In this document: positions 16,105 to 25,443 of the stretch, in pieces | Position numbering within the stretch: the stretch's first letter is position 1 | Layout: each line of letters opens with the position of its first letter | From: Roseibium denhamense | GTDB lineage: Bacteria > Pseudomonadota > Alphaproteobacteria > Rhizobiales > Stappiaceae | DNA: 34,225 nt | Assembly: GCF_009711415.1 (NCBI RefSeq) | Contig: NZ_SMLZ01000084.1 | Span: 1 to 34,225 of the forward strand | Direction of reading: 5' to 3' | Notes under the pieces: generated by a model | Database searches by the model: none | What the model was told of the DNA's origin: nothing | The model's input: the letters and a program-made list of their open reading frames with translations, nothing else | Made by a program: the position numbers and the translations under genes

Positions 16105-17355
16105 TCAGTGCAGGTTCGGCTGGGCGCCCGCGCCCCGCTCGTCGATCATCAGCCCCTTTTCGAAACGGTCGAACCGGTAGGCGGTCGCTGTGTCGTGGGG
16201 CCTGTCATTTGCAAGAAGGTGGGCAAAGACCATGCCCGATGCCGGTGTTGCCTTGAAGCCGCCGTAACACCAGCCGCCGTTGAAATACAGGCCGTCGACA
16301 GGGGTGCGGTCGATGATGGGCGAACCGTCCATGGACATGTCCATGATGCCGCCCCACATACGCAAGAGCCGCGCCCGGCCAATCATCGGCATCAAGGCCA
16401 TGCCGCCCTCGCACACGTCCTCGACCACCGGCAGATTGCCGCGCTGCGCATAGCTGTTATAGCCGTCGATATCACCGCCGAAGACCAGCCCGCCCTTGTC
16501 CGACTGGCTGACATAAAAGTGGCCGGCGCCAAAGGTGATGACCCCCGGCAAGACCGGCTTCAACCCCTCCGAGACGAAGGCTTGCAAGACGTGGCTTTCA
16601 ATGGGCAGGCGCATGCCCGCATAGGACATTACCTTGCTGGACGATCCGGCAACCGCAACGCCAACCTTTCCGGCTCCGATGTAGCCGCGGGACGTTTCAA
16701 CGCCGCGCATCTTGCCGTTCTCAATTCTGAAGCCGGTCACTTCGCAGTTCTGGACGATGTCCACGCCATGGCGGTCGGCCGAGCGGGCATAGCCCCAGGC
16801 CACCGCATCGTGACGCACGGTCCCGCCGCGCCGGTGCATCAAGGCTCCCTTGATAGGAAAACGCACATGGTCGAAATTCAGGAACGGCGCCTCCCGGCGC
16901 ACTTCCTCCCGATCCAGGAGTTCGGCATCGGAGCCGTGCAGAATCATCGAATTGCCGCGGCGGCGGAAGGCATCGCGCTGCGCATCGGTGTGGATCAGGT
17001 TCATGATTCCGCGCTGGCTAACCATGGCATTGTAGTTGAGATCCTGCTCCAGACCTTCCCACAACCTTAGGGAATGCTCGTAGAATGGCTCGTTGCCCGG
17101 AAGCAGATAGTTGGCGCGGATGATCGTGCTGTTCCGACCGACGTTTCCGCGGCCGATCCACCCCTTTTCCAGAACCGCGATGCTGGATTTCCGATACACC
17201 TTGGCCAGATAGTGTGCCGTTGCCAGGCCATGTCCGCCGCCGCCCACGATAACAAAGTCATAATGGGGCTGCGGCTCGGGGTCCCGCCAGGCGGCCTTCC
17301 ACCCCTTGTGCCCCGTCAGAGCCTCCTTGATCAGCCTGAAGCCTGAATATGTCAC
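16105..17355 (-). CDS. soxB: Sarcosine oxidase-type beta subunit (flavin amine oxidase)
   Basis: This is the catalytic beta subunit (DAO/DadA flavoprotein family). I chose GTG at 17355 (416 residues) because GAGGTGA lies at the right distance. Another GTG two codons upstream at 17361 lies inside that ribosome-binding site. Seen: the FAD-binding GGGGHG near residue 40, GRGNVGRNSTIIRANY, and GGTVRHDAVAWGYAR with His182, the family position for covalent FMN. The substrate-side region near the C-terminus is YFNGGWCYGGFKATPASG. The protein holds noncovalent FAD and covalent FMN with alpha. It is the first gene of the operon, divergent from a GlxA/GbdR-like regulator. Alternative identity: N-methylglutamate dehydrogenase subunit A. 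Confidence 0.92.
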   Translation of the reverse strand: MTYSGFRLIKEALTGHKGWKAAWRDPEPQPHYDFVIVGGGGHGLATAHYLAKVYRKSSIAVLEKGWIGRGNVGRNSTIIRANYLLPGNEPFYEHSLRLWEGLEQDLNYNAMVSQRGIMNLIHTDAQRDAFRRRGNSMILHGSDAELLDREEVRREAPFLNFDHVRFPIKGALMHRRGGTVRHDAVAWGYARSADRHGVDIVQNCEVTGFRIENGKMRGVETSRGYIGAGKVGVAVAGSSSKVMSYAGMRLPIESHVLQAFVSEGLKPVLPGVITFGAGHFYVSQSDKGGLVFGGDIDGYNSYAQRGNLPVVEDVCEGGMALMPMIGRARLLRMWGGIMDMSMDGSPIIDRTPVDGLYFNGGWCYGGFKATPASGMVFAHLLANDRPHDTATAYRFDRFEKGLMIDERGAGAQPNLH

Positions 17356-17381
17356 GATCACCTCGCCAGATTTCGTGACAT
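17349..17381 (-). promoter_or_regulatory. Inverted repeat/hairpin enclosing the soxB ribosome binding site and start
   Basis: Perfect 9-bp arms ATGTCACGA (17349-17357 read on plus) and TCGTGACAT (17373-17381) flank a 15-base spacer. In the minus-strand mRNA the spacer contains the soxB Shine-Dalgarno sequence GGCGAGGTGA. The 3' arm contains the chosen GTG start. It could be an operator for the divergent regulator or an mRNA hairpin that limits soxB translation. Confidence 0.5.
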
Positions 17382-17461
17382 GAGTTTGCCGGACTACGCA
17401 AATCAGTCTTCTCTATTCTTGCCGTATTGTTTTCCAATTACGCCATTGATATTGAGAAGGC

Positions 17462-18448
17462 ATGACCCAAGATCCCGAGTTGAAGGCTGCCAAAGGCAAC
17501 GACCTACGCAGAATCGGTTTTTTCTTCATCGACGGTTTCGCCATGATGTCGGCGTCCTCCGCTATCGAACCGCTGCGCGCTGCAAATCTATTAAGCGGGA
17601 AACAGCTGTACGATGTGAAGTTCTTCTCCAAAGGCGGCGGGCAAGCCATCTCTTCCTGTGGCGCAATGTTCGAGACCGAACCTTTGAAAAACGTCGGTAA
17701 CCGGATCGACATCCTCTTTGTGGTTGTTGGCGGCAATCCAATGAGCTTTGACGACGAAGAGGTGATCGAACGCCTCAGACGGTTTGGCGTCCATGGAATG
17801 CCTCTGGGTGGGATTTCCAGCGGCGCGGTTCTCCTGGCCAAGGCCGGCACACTTCGTAACCGCCGTTTCACGGTACATTGGGAACACTTTGAGGAATTGA
17901 GAGCGCTTTCCGGCGACTTTCTGATGGAACGCCGGCTCTTTGTCATGGACCGGGACCGTTACACCTGCGCGGGCGGTGTTGCGCCGCTGGACATGATGCA
18001 CGCCTTGATCCGCTCGAGCCACGGCGCGGAGTTGGCGGGCGCGGTCAGCGACTGGTTTATACACACCGGCATCCGCGCCGCCGACGCGCCGCAAAAATCC
18101 GGTTATGCCGGACACGATAAGCAGCTCCATCCAAAGGTTCTCACGGCCCTTGAACTCATGGAAAACCACCTTGCAGATCCGTTGAGCCTTAGTCAGATCG
18201 CAATGCTGTCGGGGATTGGCCCCCGCCAATTGCAACGCCGTTTCGATGAGGACTTCGGCAAGGGTATCATGCAATGTTATATGGACCTCAGGCTTCAGAA
18301 AGCCGATGAACTGGTCCGCAAGACCAGATTGCCGCTCATGGAAGTTGCAATGACAACCGGTTTCGTCAACCAGGCCCATTTTGCCAAGTCCTACCGGTCC
18401 AAGTTCGCTCTGTCCCCGACAGAAAGGCGCAATAAACAAACCGGATAG
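17462..18448 (+). CDS. GlxA/GbdR-like AraC-family regulator with DJ-1/PfpI domain
   Basis: This 328-residue regulator has an N-terminal DJ-1/PfpI-like (class I glutamine amidotransferase-like) sensory domain. That domain spans about residues 15-185 and includes RIGFFFIDGFAMMSASSAIEPLRAANLL, VVVGGNP and GISSGAVLLA. The elbow cysteine is replaced by serine, so it is not catalytic. The C-terminal AraC/XylS double helix-turn-helix covers about 220-320 (LSLSQIAMLSGIGPRQLQRRFDEDFG, MEVAMTTGFVNQAHFAKSYRSKF). GAGAAGG precedes the ATG. Members such as GbdR and CdhR activate glycine betaine, dimethylglycine, sarcosine or carnitine genes. The gene is divergent from the sox operon and upstream of a betaine-type ABC importer, which supports control of both. 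Confidence 0.9.
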   Translation: MTQDPELKAAKGNDLRRIGFFFIDGFAMMSASSAIEPLRAANLLSGKQLYDVKFFSKGGGQAISSCGAMFETEPLKNVGNRIDILFVVVGGNPMSFDDEEVIERLRRFGVHGMPLGGISSGAVLLAKAGTLRNRRFTVHWEHFEELRALSGDFLMERRLFVMDRDRYTCAGGVAPLDMMHALIRSSHGAELAGAVSDWFIHTGIRAADAPQKSGYAGHDKQLHPKVLTALELMENHLADPLSLSQIAMLSGIGPRQLQRRFDEDFGKGIMQCYMDLRLQKADELVRKTRLPLMEVAMTTGFVNQAHFAKSYRSKFALSPTERRNKQTG

Positions 18449-18810
18449 GAAACACCTGTGTCCCGGGCCGCTTTACGCCGCTCACGAACTCGTTCGCCTT
18501 GCCGAAGTATCCCATAGAACCGTCAGCTCGGCGTAATCGTGCTGTGCACCGGGCACAAGGTTTACCTGCTTTTGTCGGCCGGCTCCTCGGACGATTGGTT
18601 TCTGCCGGCAGGCAAAGCACTGGTCCGCAACACCGCATGACCCATCGCCCGTTCACGCTCCTGAGGATTTCAGAAAAATTGAAATTAGAATAAATAGTTT
18701 CGAATTGTATGAAGTTAAGGCCTGACCTAAGCTTTTTGCTGTTCTGTTTGCGCCCAAGAGCACAAGAAAGAAATCAGGCGAGACAAGCGGACATCCAAAG
18801 GGAGTAAGAC
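18449..18810 (+). other. 362-bp region between the regulator gene and the ABC importer
   Basis: No convincing gene is present. An imperfect long hairpin spans 18567-18619: arms TGCTTTTG and GCCGGC on the left, GCCGGC and CAAAGCA on the right, with a 20-base loop. It may end the regulator transcript. The following AT-rich stretch at about 18670-18715, with TTGAAA near 18677, probably contains the importer promoter. GGGAG shortly before 18811 is a strong ribosome binding site for the binding protein. Confidence 0.4.
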
Positions 18811-19785
18811 ATGAACAATACCAAAAAACTCTTGGCTGGCCTTGTGACCGGCTTTGCTCTGACAACTGCAACCGCGGCCCAAGCCGAATGCGGCGATGTC
18901 TCGATCACCGAAATGAACTGGGCCTCGTCACAGATCATCACCGAGGTCTCGAAGTTCCTGATGGAACAGGGCTACGGCTGCACGGTCGAGAAGGTGCCCT
19001 CCGCAACGACCACCTCGGTGGCATCACTGGCCGAGAACGGCGAACCCGATATCGTCACTGAGCTGTGGCTCAACTCGACCGGCGACGTCTATGCGAAGCT
19101 TGAGGCCGATGGCAAGGTCTCCCGGTTGGCCGACGTGTTCGATCCCGGTGGGGTAGAAGGATGGTGGATCCCCAGCTACCTGGCCGAAAAGCATCCCGAG
19201 CTGTCTACGATCGAAGGCGTGATGGCCAATCCGGAGCTTGTCGGGGGACGCTTCAACAACTGCCCCGATGGCTGGGGCTGCCGGATCGTCAATGATAACC
19301 TGATCAACGCGCTCGGTATGCGTAATAGCATGGAAGTCTTCGACCACGGTTCGGGTGAAACCCTCGCGACCTCGATCGCAGCGGCTTACGAAAACCAAGA
19401 ACCGTGGTTCGGATATTATTACGGCCCCACCGCGGTGCTCGGCAAATATGCGATGACCAAGGTCGCGATCGGCGCCGTTGATGCCGACATTCACGCCAGC
19501 AACCAGAACAAAGACACCGCGAATCCGGGCGTTTCAGATTTCCCGCCGGCGCCGGTCCTTACCGTTGCGACAGCTGCTCTGAACGAGAAAGAGCCAGAGA
19601 TTGCCGCCCTCATGGGCAAAGTCAGCTTCGAGACAGGGCTCTTGAGCTCGGTTCTCGCATGGCAGGAAGAAAACAGCGCCTCGGCCGAGGAGGCTGCCGT
19701 GTACTTCCTAACCAACCATTCGGATGTCTGGTCGCAATGGGTCAACGACGCTGCACGCGAAAAACTTGCGGCTTTTATCAAATAA
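18811..19785 (+). CDS. Glycine betaine/quaternary amine-type ABC substrate-binding protein (OpuAC)
   Basis: This 324-residue periplasmic binding protein belongs to the OpuAC/ProX-type family. A Sec signal peptide (MNNTKKLLAG start, cleavage after AQA near residue 25) is followed by the mature domain. Aromatic residues that would form a cation-pi cage for a quaternary ammonium are prominent: Trp37 in EMNWAS, Trp86 in ELWLN, Trp118-119 in GWWIPSY, Trp155 in CPDGWGC and Trp199 with Tyr202-204 in PWFGYYYGP. The ligand is probably glycine betaine or a related betaine. Given the catabolic genes around it, a cyclic betaine is possible. It heads the importer operon and is separated from the permease gene by a strong hairpin. 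Confidence 0.9.
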   Translation: MNNTKKLLAGLVTGFALTTATAAQAECGDVSITEMNWASSQIITEVSKFLMEQGYGCTVEKVPSATTTSVASLAENGEPDIVTELWLNSTGDVYAKLEADGKVSRLADVFDPGGVEGWWIPSYLAEKHPELSTIEGVMANPELVGGRFNNCPDGWGCRIVNDNLINALGMRNSMEVFDHGSGETLATSIAAAYENQEPWFGYYYGPTAVLGKYAMTKVAIGAVDADIHASNQNKDTANPGVSDFPPAPVLTVATAALNEKEPEIAALMGKVSFETGLLSSVLAWQEENSASAEEAAVYFLTNHSDVWSQWVNDAAREKLAAFIK

Positions 19786-19791
19786 TCTTAG

Positions 19792-19824
19792 AGCGCCGCC
19801 GCTGACGATTTGTGCGGCGGCGCT
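19792..19824 (+). terminator. Strong hairpin between binding-protein and permease genes
   Basis: Perfect 11-bp GC-rich arms, AGCGCCGCCGC (19792-19802) and GCGGCGGCGCT (19814-19824), surround an 11-base loop. It starts seven bases after the binding-protein stop codon and no T tract follows. It is best read as an attenuator or 3' mRNA stabiliser. Such a structure gives more binding protein than permease and ATPase, as often seen in ABC operons. Confidence 0.65.
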
Positions 19825-19866
19825 TCCTACTCCGATTATCTAAATTAGCGGGGCGGGACAGGCCCT

Positions 19867-20919
19867 TTGTCGTGGGGGTACTTCGTCGTGGCCACATATG
19901 ATTTCGTTTTTGACGGGCTCGGGTTACGAGACTGGTGCGACGCTGGAAATACTGGCAGTGCAACGATGTCGATGGCGGACCTGCTTGCGCAGAGCGGCGC
20001 CCGCGAGGTAAGCTCTATTTGGAACCTTCCGTTCCCCTCGCTCGACGAATTGAACAAGGCTTGTGCGCAGATCGTGCAAACGCGGGATGTGACCAAGGGC
20101 GTTGAAAACGGCTTCCTTGCAATGAAGGACGCGTTGCGCTTCGTCCTCGACCCGCTTACGCAACCGCTAAGCTGGATCCTGGAATCAACGCTCTCGCTGT
20201 TCGAGGTCACACCATGGTGGATCATGCTGCCGCTCCTAATGGTAGTGGTCTACTTCGCGTCAAAGTCGATGCGGCTGGTGGCCTTCGTCATCGCCTGCCT
20301 GGCGTTCCTGGCGTTTATCGATCATTACGATTACGCGATGCAGACCTTGGCGATCATTTTCGTCTGCGCTTTCCTTTGCGTTCTGTTGGGGGTCCCCATC
20401 GGCATTGCGATGTCACGCAGCGACAGGCTGCAACGCATGACGATCCCTGTGCTTGACATGCTCCAGACGCTACCGCCATTTGTCTATCTCATCCCGCTGA
20501 TTTTCTTGTTCTCTGTCACTGAACCGAAGCTTTACGGCATCGCCATCATCCTATACGCGATCGTGCCGGTAATCCGTCTGACCGACCTCGGCATTAGGCT
20601 CGTCGACAAAGACGTGATCGAGGCCGCAGACTCCTTCGGAATGACCAGCCGACAGAAGCTGTTCGGCGTGCAGATCCCGCTGGCGCTGCCCAACATTATG
20701 GCCGGCGTGAACCAGACCATTATGATGAGCCTCGCCATGGTAGTCATCGCATCGCTGGTTTCGGCGCCAGGGCTGGGCGTGCTCGTGCTTCGCGGTATCC
20801 GCAACCTCGAGCTTGGCGTTGGTCTGATCTCGGGCCTTGGCATTGTGCTCCTGGCCATCATTCTCGACCGCGTCACCAAGGCGGCGCTCGACCGCGTGAA
20901 CGCGGCGCAGAAGCATTGA
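19867..20919 (+). CDS. Betaine-type ABC transporter permease (ProW/OpuAB family)
   Basis: This is the inner-membrane permease. A hydrophilic N-terminal stretch contains SIWNLPFPSLDELNKACAQ. Several membrane helices start at PWWIMLPLLMVVVYFASKSM, and the BPD_transp_1 domain follows. The EAA coupling loop reads EAADSFGMTSRQKLFGVQIPLALPNIMAG, which contacts the ATPase. The longest frame begins with TTG at 19867 (350 residues). The first ATG is at 19966 (about 317 residues), with only a weak upstream site, so the true start is uncertain. The ATPase gene begins 13 bases after the stop. It should import a quaternary amine together with its neighbours. Confidence 0.9.
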   Translation: MSWGYFVVATYDFVFDGLGLRDWCDAGNTGSATMSMADLLAQSGAREVSSIWNLPFPSLDELNKACAQIVQTRDVTKGVENGFLAMKDALRFVLDPLTQPLSWILESTLSLFEVTPWWIMLPLLMVVVYFASKSMRLVAFVIACLAFLAFIDHYDYAMQTLAIIFVCAFLCVLLGVPIGIAMSRSDRLQRMTIPVLDMLQTLPPFVYLIPLIFLFSVTEPKLYGIAIILYAIVPVIRLTDLGIRLVDKDVIEAADSFGMTSRQKLFGVQIPLALPNIMAGVNQTIMMSLAMVVIASLVSAPGLGVLVLRGIRNLELGVGLISGLGIVLLAIILDRVTKAALDRVNAAQKH

Positions 20920-20932
20920 GGGGCGCGGCGAC

Positions 20933-21994
<1,062 letters not shown>

Positions 21995-22022
21995 AGCGCA
22001 GGCCTGCTTGACGACGAAAAAC

Positions 22023-22052
22023 AAACCCGGCCGTCTAGTGACTGCCTGGTTT
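22023..22052. terminator. Convergent-gene hairpin
   Basis: The arms AAACC/GGTTT (22023-22027, 22048-22052) continue as GGC/GCC (22029-22031, 22044-22046) after one mismatch, with a 12-base loop. The right side is followed by T-rich sequence and the left side is preceded by an A-rich stretch, so it could end transcripts from both directions. It lies between the ATPase gene and the convergent LDH2-family gene. Confidence 0.4.
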
Positions 22053-22098
22053 TCGTTTGGTTTGAACTCTCCGCGCCTGCGTTGGTGGCGCCCGCCGA

Positions 22099-23112
22099 TT
22101 AGGTTTCGAGGATCGCCGCGATTCTATCGAGTGTGGCCACGTTGACGCCAACCGCGTGTGCGCGGGCCTGCAACCGCTTCGCTGCGCGCCCATCACCGGG
22201 CAAGTGCGCGCCTTCTTGATCATGGATCGCGGCAACGAGATCCGTCATACGGGCGGCGAAATCTCCTCCTGAGGTGGCGGCGGGGTCAATCGCGAGGAAG
22301 AACTGCCCGGTCTTCGGTGGACCTCCGACGGCGCCGGAGAAGGGCGAGGCATCAATGCCGAGGGTTGCCCCGGTCATCGCAGCAGCCATCATCTCGACCA
22401 TCAGCGCGACGCCGACCCCCTTGTAACCACCCGACGGCGCCATCGAACCTTTAAGGCCCACATTGGGGTCTGTCGTCGGGTTACCCTCTGCATCGAGGGC
22501 CCAATCCACCGGGATCGGTCGGCCCTCGCGAGCGTGTTTCATCACCTCGCTCTTTGCAATGGTACTGGCGCTCTGGTCGATCAACACGGCCGGTTCGCCG
22601 TCAGTGCCAGGGGCTGCGATGGAAAATGGATTAGTGCCGACCACAGGTTTCGACCCGCCCGACGGCGCGATCGAAGCCGGAGCGTTGGTGAAGCCGATCC
22701 CGAGCAACCCGGCACGGGCGAGGCGCGCGGTGTGGTAGCCAAGTACGCCGCAATTGTAGCTGTTCCGGATCGCAAGCGCTGCAACGCCAAGCTCGCGCGC
22801 TCGCGGGATCAAGGCCTCGAAGCCGATGTCGATTGCCGGATGCGCAAACCCGGTCGCGGCATTGGCCGCGATCACCCCGGCTCGTGGCTGAGTGAGTATC
22901 GGCACCGCCTTGCCATCGACCTTTCCGCACTGAACGTGTTCGCAATAGATTGGGATATACGCCAAACCATGGCTCGCCACACCGTCGGCCTCGGTCGCCG
23001 CGGTCGCAACAGCAAGAGGTCGTGCATTTTCCTCCGAGGTCCCTGCGGCGACAAGCGCACGAAAGGCGAGGTCCTCGATTTCAGTAAGCGTAAGGGTTTG
23101 CGTGTCGCTCAT
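22099..23112 (-). CDS. LDH2/DpkA-family oxidoreductase (imine or 2-oxoacid reductase)
   Basis: This 337-residue NAD(P)-dependent enzyme belongs to the malate/L-lactate dehydrogenase type 2 family. The family includes delta1-piperideine-2-carboxylate/delta1-pyrroline-2-carboxylate reductase (DpkA), ureidoglycolate dehydrogenase and sulfolactate dehydrogenase. Seen: the catalytic SHG motif with His48 followed by AYIPIYCEHVQCGKVDG, the nucleotide-site stretch FTNAPASIAPSGG and VGTNPFSIAAP, and the C-terminal GYKGVGVALMVEMMAAAMTGA. It has no Rossmann GxGxxG. GAGG precedes the ATG, and the gene follows the DUF3726 gene by 12 bases as the last gene of a five-gene operon. In this setting reduction of a cyclic imine-carboxylate is an attractive role. 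Confidence 0.85.
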   Translation of the reverse strand: MSDTQTLTLTEIEDLAFRALVAAGTSEENARPLAVATAATEADGVASHGLAYIPIYCEHVQCGKVDGKAVPILTQPRAGVIAANAATGFAHPAIDIGFEALIPRARELGVAALAIRNSYNCGVLGYHTARLARAGLLGIGFTNAPASIAPSGGSKPVVGTNPFSIAAPGTDGEPAVLIDQSASTIAKSEVMKHAREGRPIPVDWALDAEGNPTTDPNVGLKGSMAPSGGYKGVGVALMVEMMAAAMTGATLGIDASPFSGAVGGPPKTGQFFLAIDPAATSGGDFAARMTDLVAAIHDQEGAHLPGDGRAAKRLQARAHAVGVNVATLDRIAAILET

Positions 23113-23124
23113 GACATCCTCGGT

Positions 23125-23763
23125 TCAGTCGTTGTCGGAAATGCCTGCGCCGGCACCCGACAGGCGGGAGGCGTCAGTCGCAGGCGCATAAGTTCGATGT
23201 GCAAAACGTTCGAGAATGGCGCGGCTATTCTCGTTCGGCCGCGCTCGCTGTGAATGAGATTGCGCTGAAGGAGCTTCGAATCCCTGCTGAAACCCGATCA
23301 AAACGGTTGCGACAGTCACCTTTGTCTCGCCCACGACGTGAAATGTTTCACCGTCCGTGGCGATTTGGGCGCCCTCCCATGACAGCACCAGGGATTTCTT
23401 GAGATGTCGTGCGAACGATGCTGCAAACGGTGCCAGAAGGATTGGCCGCCTAACGTTTTCGATCCGCAAAGCGTTATTGCTCAAGGCCTCGGCACGATCA
23501 GACAGAGCACAGCCGGTCGCAACCGGACAAAGCCAGTCGCCCCCCCGCGAAATCCACGACAAACCAAGCACGGGTGCGCTGGCCGCATAGCCGTTGCCGT
23601 CTCTTGCGGTCAGGAGCTCGGCCAGTTCCAGACAACCGTCGATGTCGCGTGCGCACAGCCAACGGGTAGCCATGGCGGCTTCTTCCGCCAGGCCCCAAGA
23701 GTAACCGGCTCCACGTGCAGCCTTCTTGGCCAGAGCCTCGACCTCGTTCAAAGACAGCGTCAT
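23125..23763 (-). CDS. DUF3726 domain protein
   Basis: This protein of about 212 residues starts at ATG 23763 (MTLSLNEVEALAKKAARGAGYSWGLAEEAA) and resembles DUF3726, whose function I do not know. Cysteines occur in WLCARDIDGCLEL and in WLCPVATGCALSD, and a RPILLAPF segment follows. It lies in an operon with a dipeptidase-like protein, an aldehyde dehydrogenase and an LDH2-family reductase. The ATG overlaps the stop of the upstream gene as ATGA, provided a frameshift in that gene is taken into account. As deposited, the same frame is open upstream to 25443 and would read as one 772-residue fusion. I consider that fusion artificial. A role in ring opening or as a subunit with the upstream protein is inference. 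Confidence 0.75.
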   Translation of the reverse strand: MTLSLNEVEALAKKAARGAGYSWGLAEEAAMATRWLCARDIDGCLELAELLTARDGNGYAASAPVLGLSWISRGGDWLCPVATGCALSDRAEALSNNALRIENVRRPILLAPFAASFARHLKKSLVLSWEGAQIATDGETFHVVGETKVTVATVLIGFQQGFEAPSAQSHSQRARPNENSRAILERFAHRTYAPATDASRLSGAGAGISDND

Positions 23764-25443
23764 GGAGCACTTTCCGGGTAAACCCACTGGTCGGCGTTTT
23801 CCTCTGAGAGTTCCTCGGGGATAGGGCGCACCAGCAAACATGCATATCCGTACCCACCGGTCCGAGCGCGGATCGAAATGGGTCGCACCAAAGAACGAAA
23901 GTTTTGCGCGCAGCATATCGATCGGCAAAACATCCGCGGCGATCGTGTTGTCACGGATCTCACCATACGGTGCGTGTCGGCTGAGCTGTGCGCGACGCAC
24001 AGTATGCCGATGTTCCGGGTGTTGCAGCAGAAAGTCTGCGACGGTTTGTTCCGTGTCCCAATCTGCCAAAGTGCAATGGGCCGCGGCTGCGTCCCGGGCG
24101 GGGGCAAGCGGCTGTTCATAGGGTTCTATTGGCTCCTCGAACCGTTCACCCAATCGTGGCTCAAGCTTCTCCTCAGAAACGTACCAGGCCCGCCCGCAGT
24201 TCGCCTGTGCGTCCCAGTCCAGATCGAGCGCCCAACTGAAATTGTCTTCGATCAGGTCACGCAGGTCCGCCACGTGCATGGTTCCATCGATCCGGAACGT
24301 CTCATCTCGGTCGTCGGCCATGCAATCTGCCAACCCGTCAACAAGTGCTGCGTGGGGCTCAAGAATTAGCGAGGCGAGCAATTCCTCACCTTCTTCGCTC
24401 AACGTGCGTTCCGCCCAGTCCATTAGACGGTTCCAGGGGTAGGGCTGATTGAAGTCGCAATCCGCGATCTCAGCGTTCAGCACTGTCAAGTCCCGGTACA
24501 GCCGGCTCAGCTTTTCGATCTGTATTTCGTGCTTGGAGCGCCAATTCCGTAGAGACATCTCCGCCCGTTTGAGGATGGTCCGGAAATCACGAACTTCTTC
24601 TTCACGTGCCCGCTTCACTGCGCGTACCCGGGCAATTGCCTCCTCGCGGACCATAATCCAGTTGTTGAACAGCACAGGGTGGTTCACGATATAGGGTGCC
24701 ATTCCGAGCCCGGTGGAATTGCCAATCCCCAACTGGCGGGCAATTGATGGATCGAGCGTGACGGACTTTACCCCCCCCTTCGCATGCGCCATGTGCTGCA
24801 CGAGATCACGTACGAATGTCCGTGTGAGATAAACTGACAGCATCTCGGCCTGGAAGGGCACATGCATTTCTGGCCGTGCTGCAATCTTTGCACGATCCGC
24901 TGCGCCGAATTTTCCTGAGCCATAGACGGCGGTGGTGCGCATCAGGTATCCGACATCGGCTATTCTCTCGGCTTCAGGCTGGCGCCCTGCGGCAAGCGCG
25001 TCGACGACATGTTCCCAGAGCCGGACAGAGCGGTTTGCCCGCGAGAGCGAAAGTTCGGTTTCGCTGACGCGGCCCGCCTCCTGAAGCGGAACGTTCGCCG
25101 CCAGACGGTCAAGGTCAGAGTCGGTTGGAACCCCATCAAACAAGGTGAAGGTCGCGTCCCATGCCTCTGCAATGACACGGTCCGACCGCTTCTCGGCCGG
25201 CAGATCGTGTGCAAATGCGACAAGCGAATAGGTGCGCTCTGGCCCCGTCGCAGAATAGACCGCGCGTCCCACACCATTTTCGTCGATATCAAAGACTGTG
25301 CGCGAAAATGACCAGCGGTCACGGGCTATTTGTCTCGTAAGAATGCGCATGAAACTCAAGCGGCACTGGTGCAGCGACCCAAGTCGTTTCAAGCGCATGA
25401 CACGCGCTGGGTCACGCCGTGCGATGGTCAGGGCCTCGGTCAA
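23760..25443 (-). CDS. Uncharacterised ~560-residue protein, frameshifted near its 3' end
   Basis: The family is not recognised. The product begins at TTG 25443, overlapping the dipeptidase-like gene stop by four bases, or possibly at ATG 25398 (MRLKRLGSLHQCRLSFMRIL). It has a long charged helical region in the middle (AIARVRAVKRAREEEVRDF, then HEIQIEKLSRLYRDLTVLNAEI) and a GIGNSTGLGMAPY stretch. Around 23865-23885 the natural sequence appears to leave its frame. After FFGATHFDP the sensible continuation is one base later (ARTGGYGYACLLVRPIPEEL, ending WVYPESAP and a stop at 23760). The original frame becomes Arg/Gly-rich and runs into DUF3726. The gene length is 3n+1, as expected for one extra base. 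No signal peptide or membrane helix is evident. Confidence 0.6.

Noticed and set aside
16108..17070. 320-codon plus-strand frame opposite soxB
   Set aside because: It is antisense to soxB, whose flavin motifs are intact. No independent start site or family.
17591..18439. 282-codon minus-strand frame opposite the GlxA-like regulator
   Set aside because: The plus strand encodes clear DJ-1-like and AraC domains. The minus frame has none.
18449..18810. Glycine-type riboswitch upstream of the amine genes
   Set aside because: No tandem aptamer-like conserved core could be recognised, only a simple hairpin and AT-rich promoter-like sequence.
23125..25443. Single 772-residue fusion protein
   Set aside because: The C-terminal part before DUF3726 looks out of frame, and an ATGA overlap in the neighbouring frame explains the locus better as two genes.
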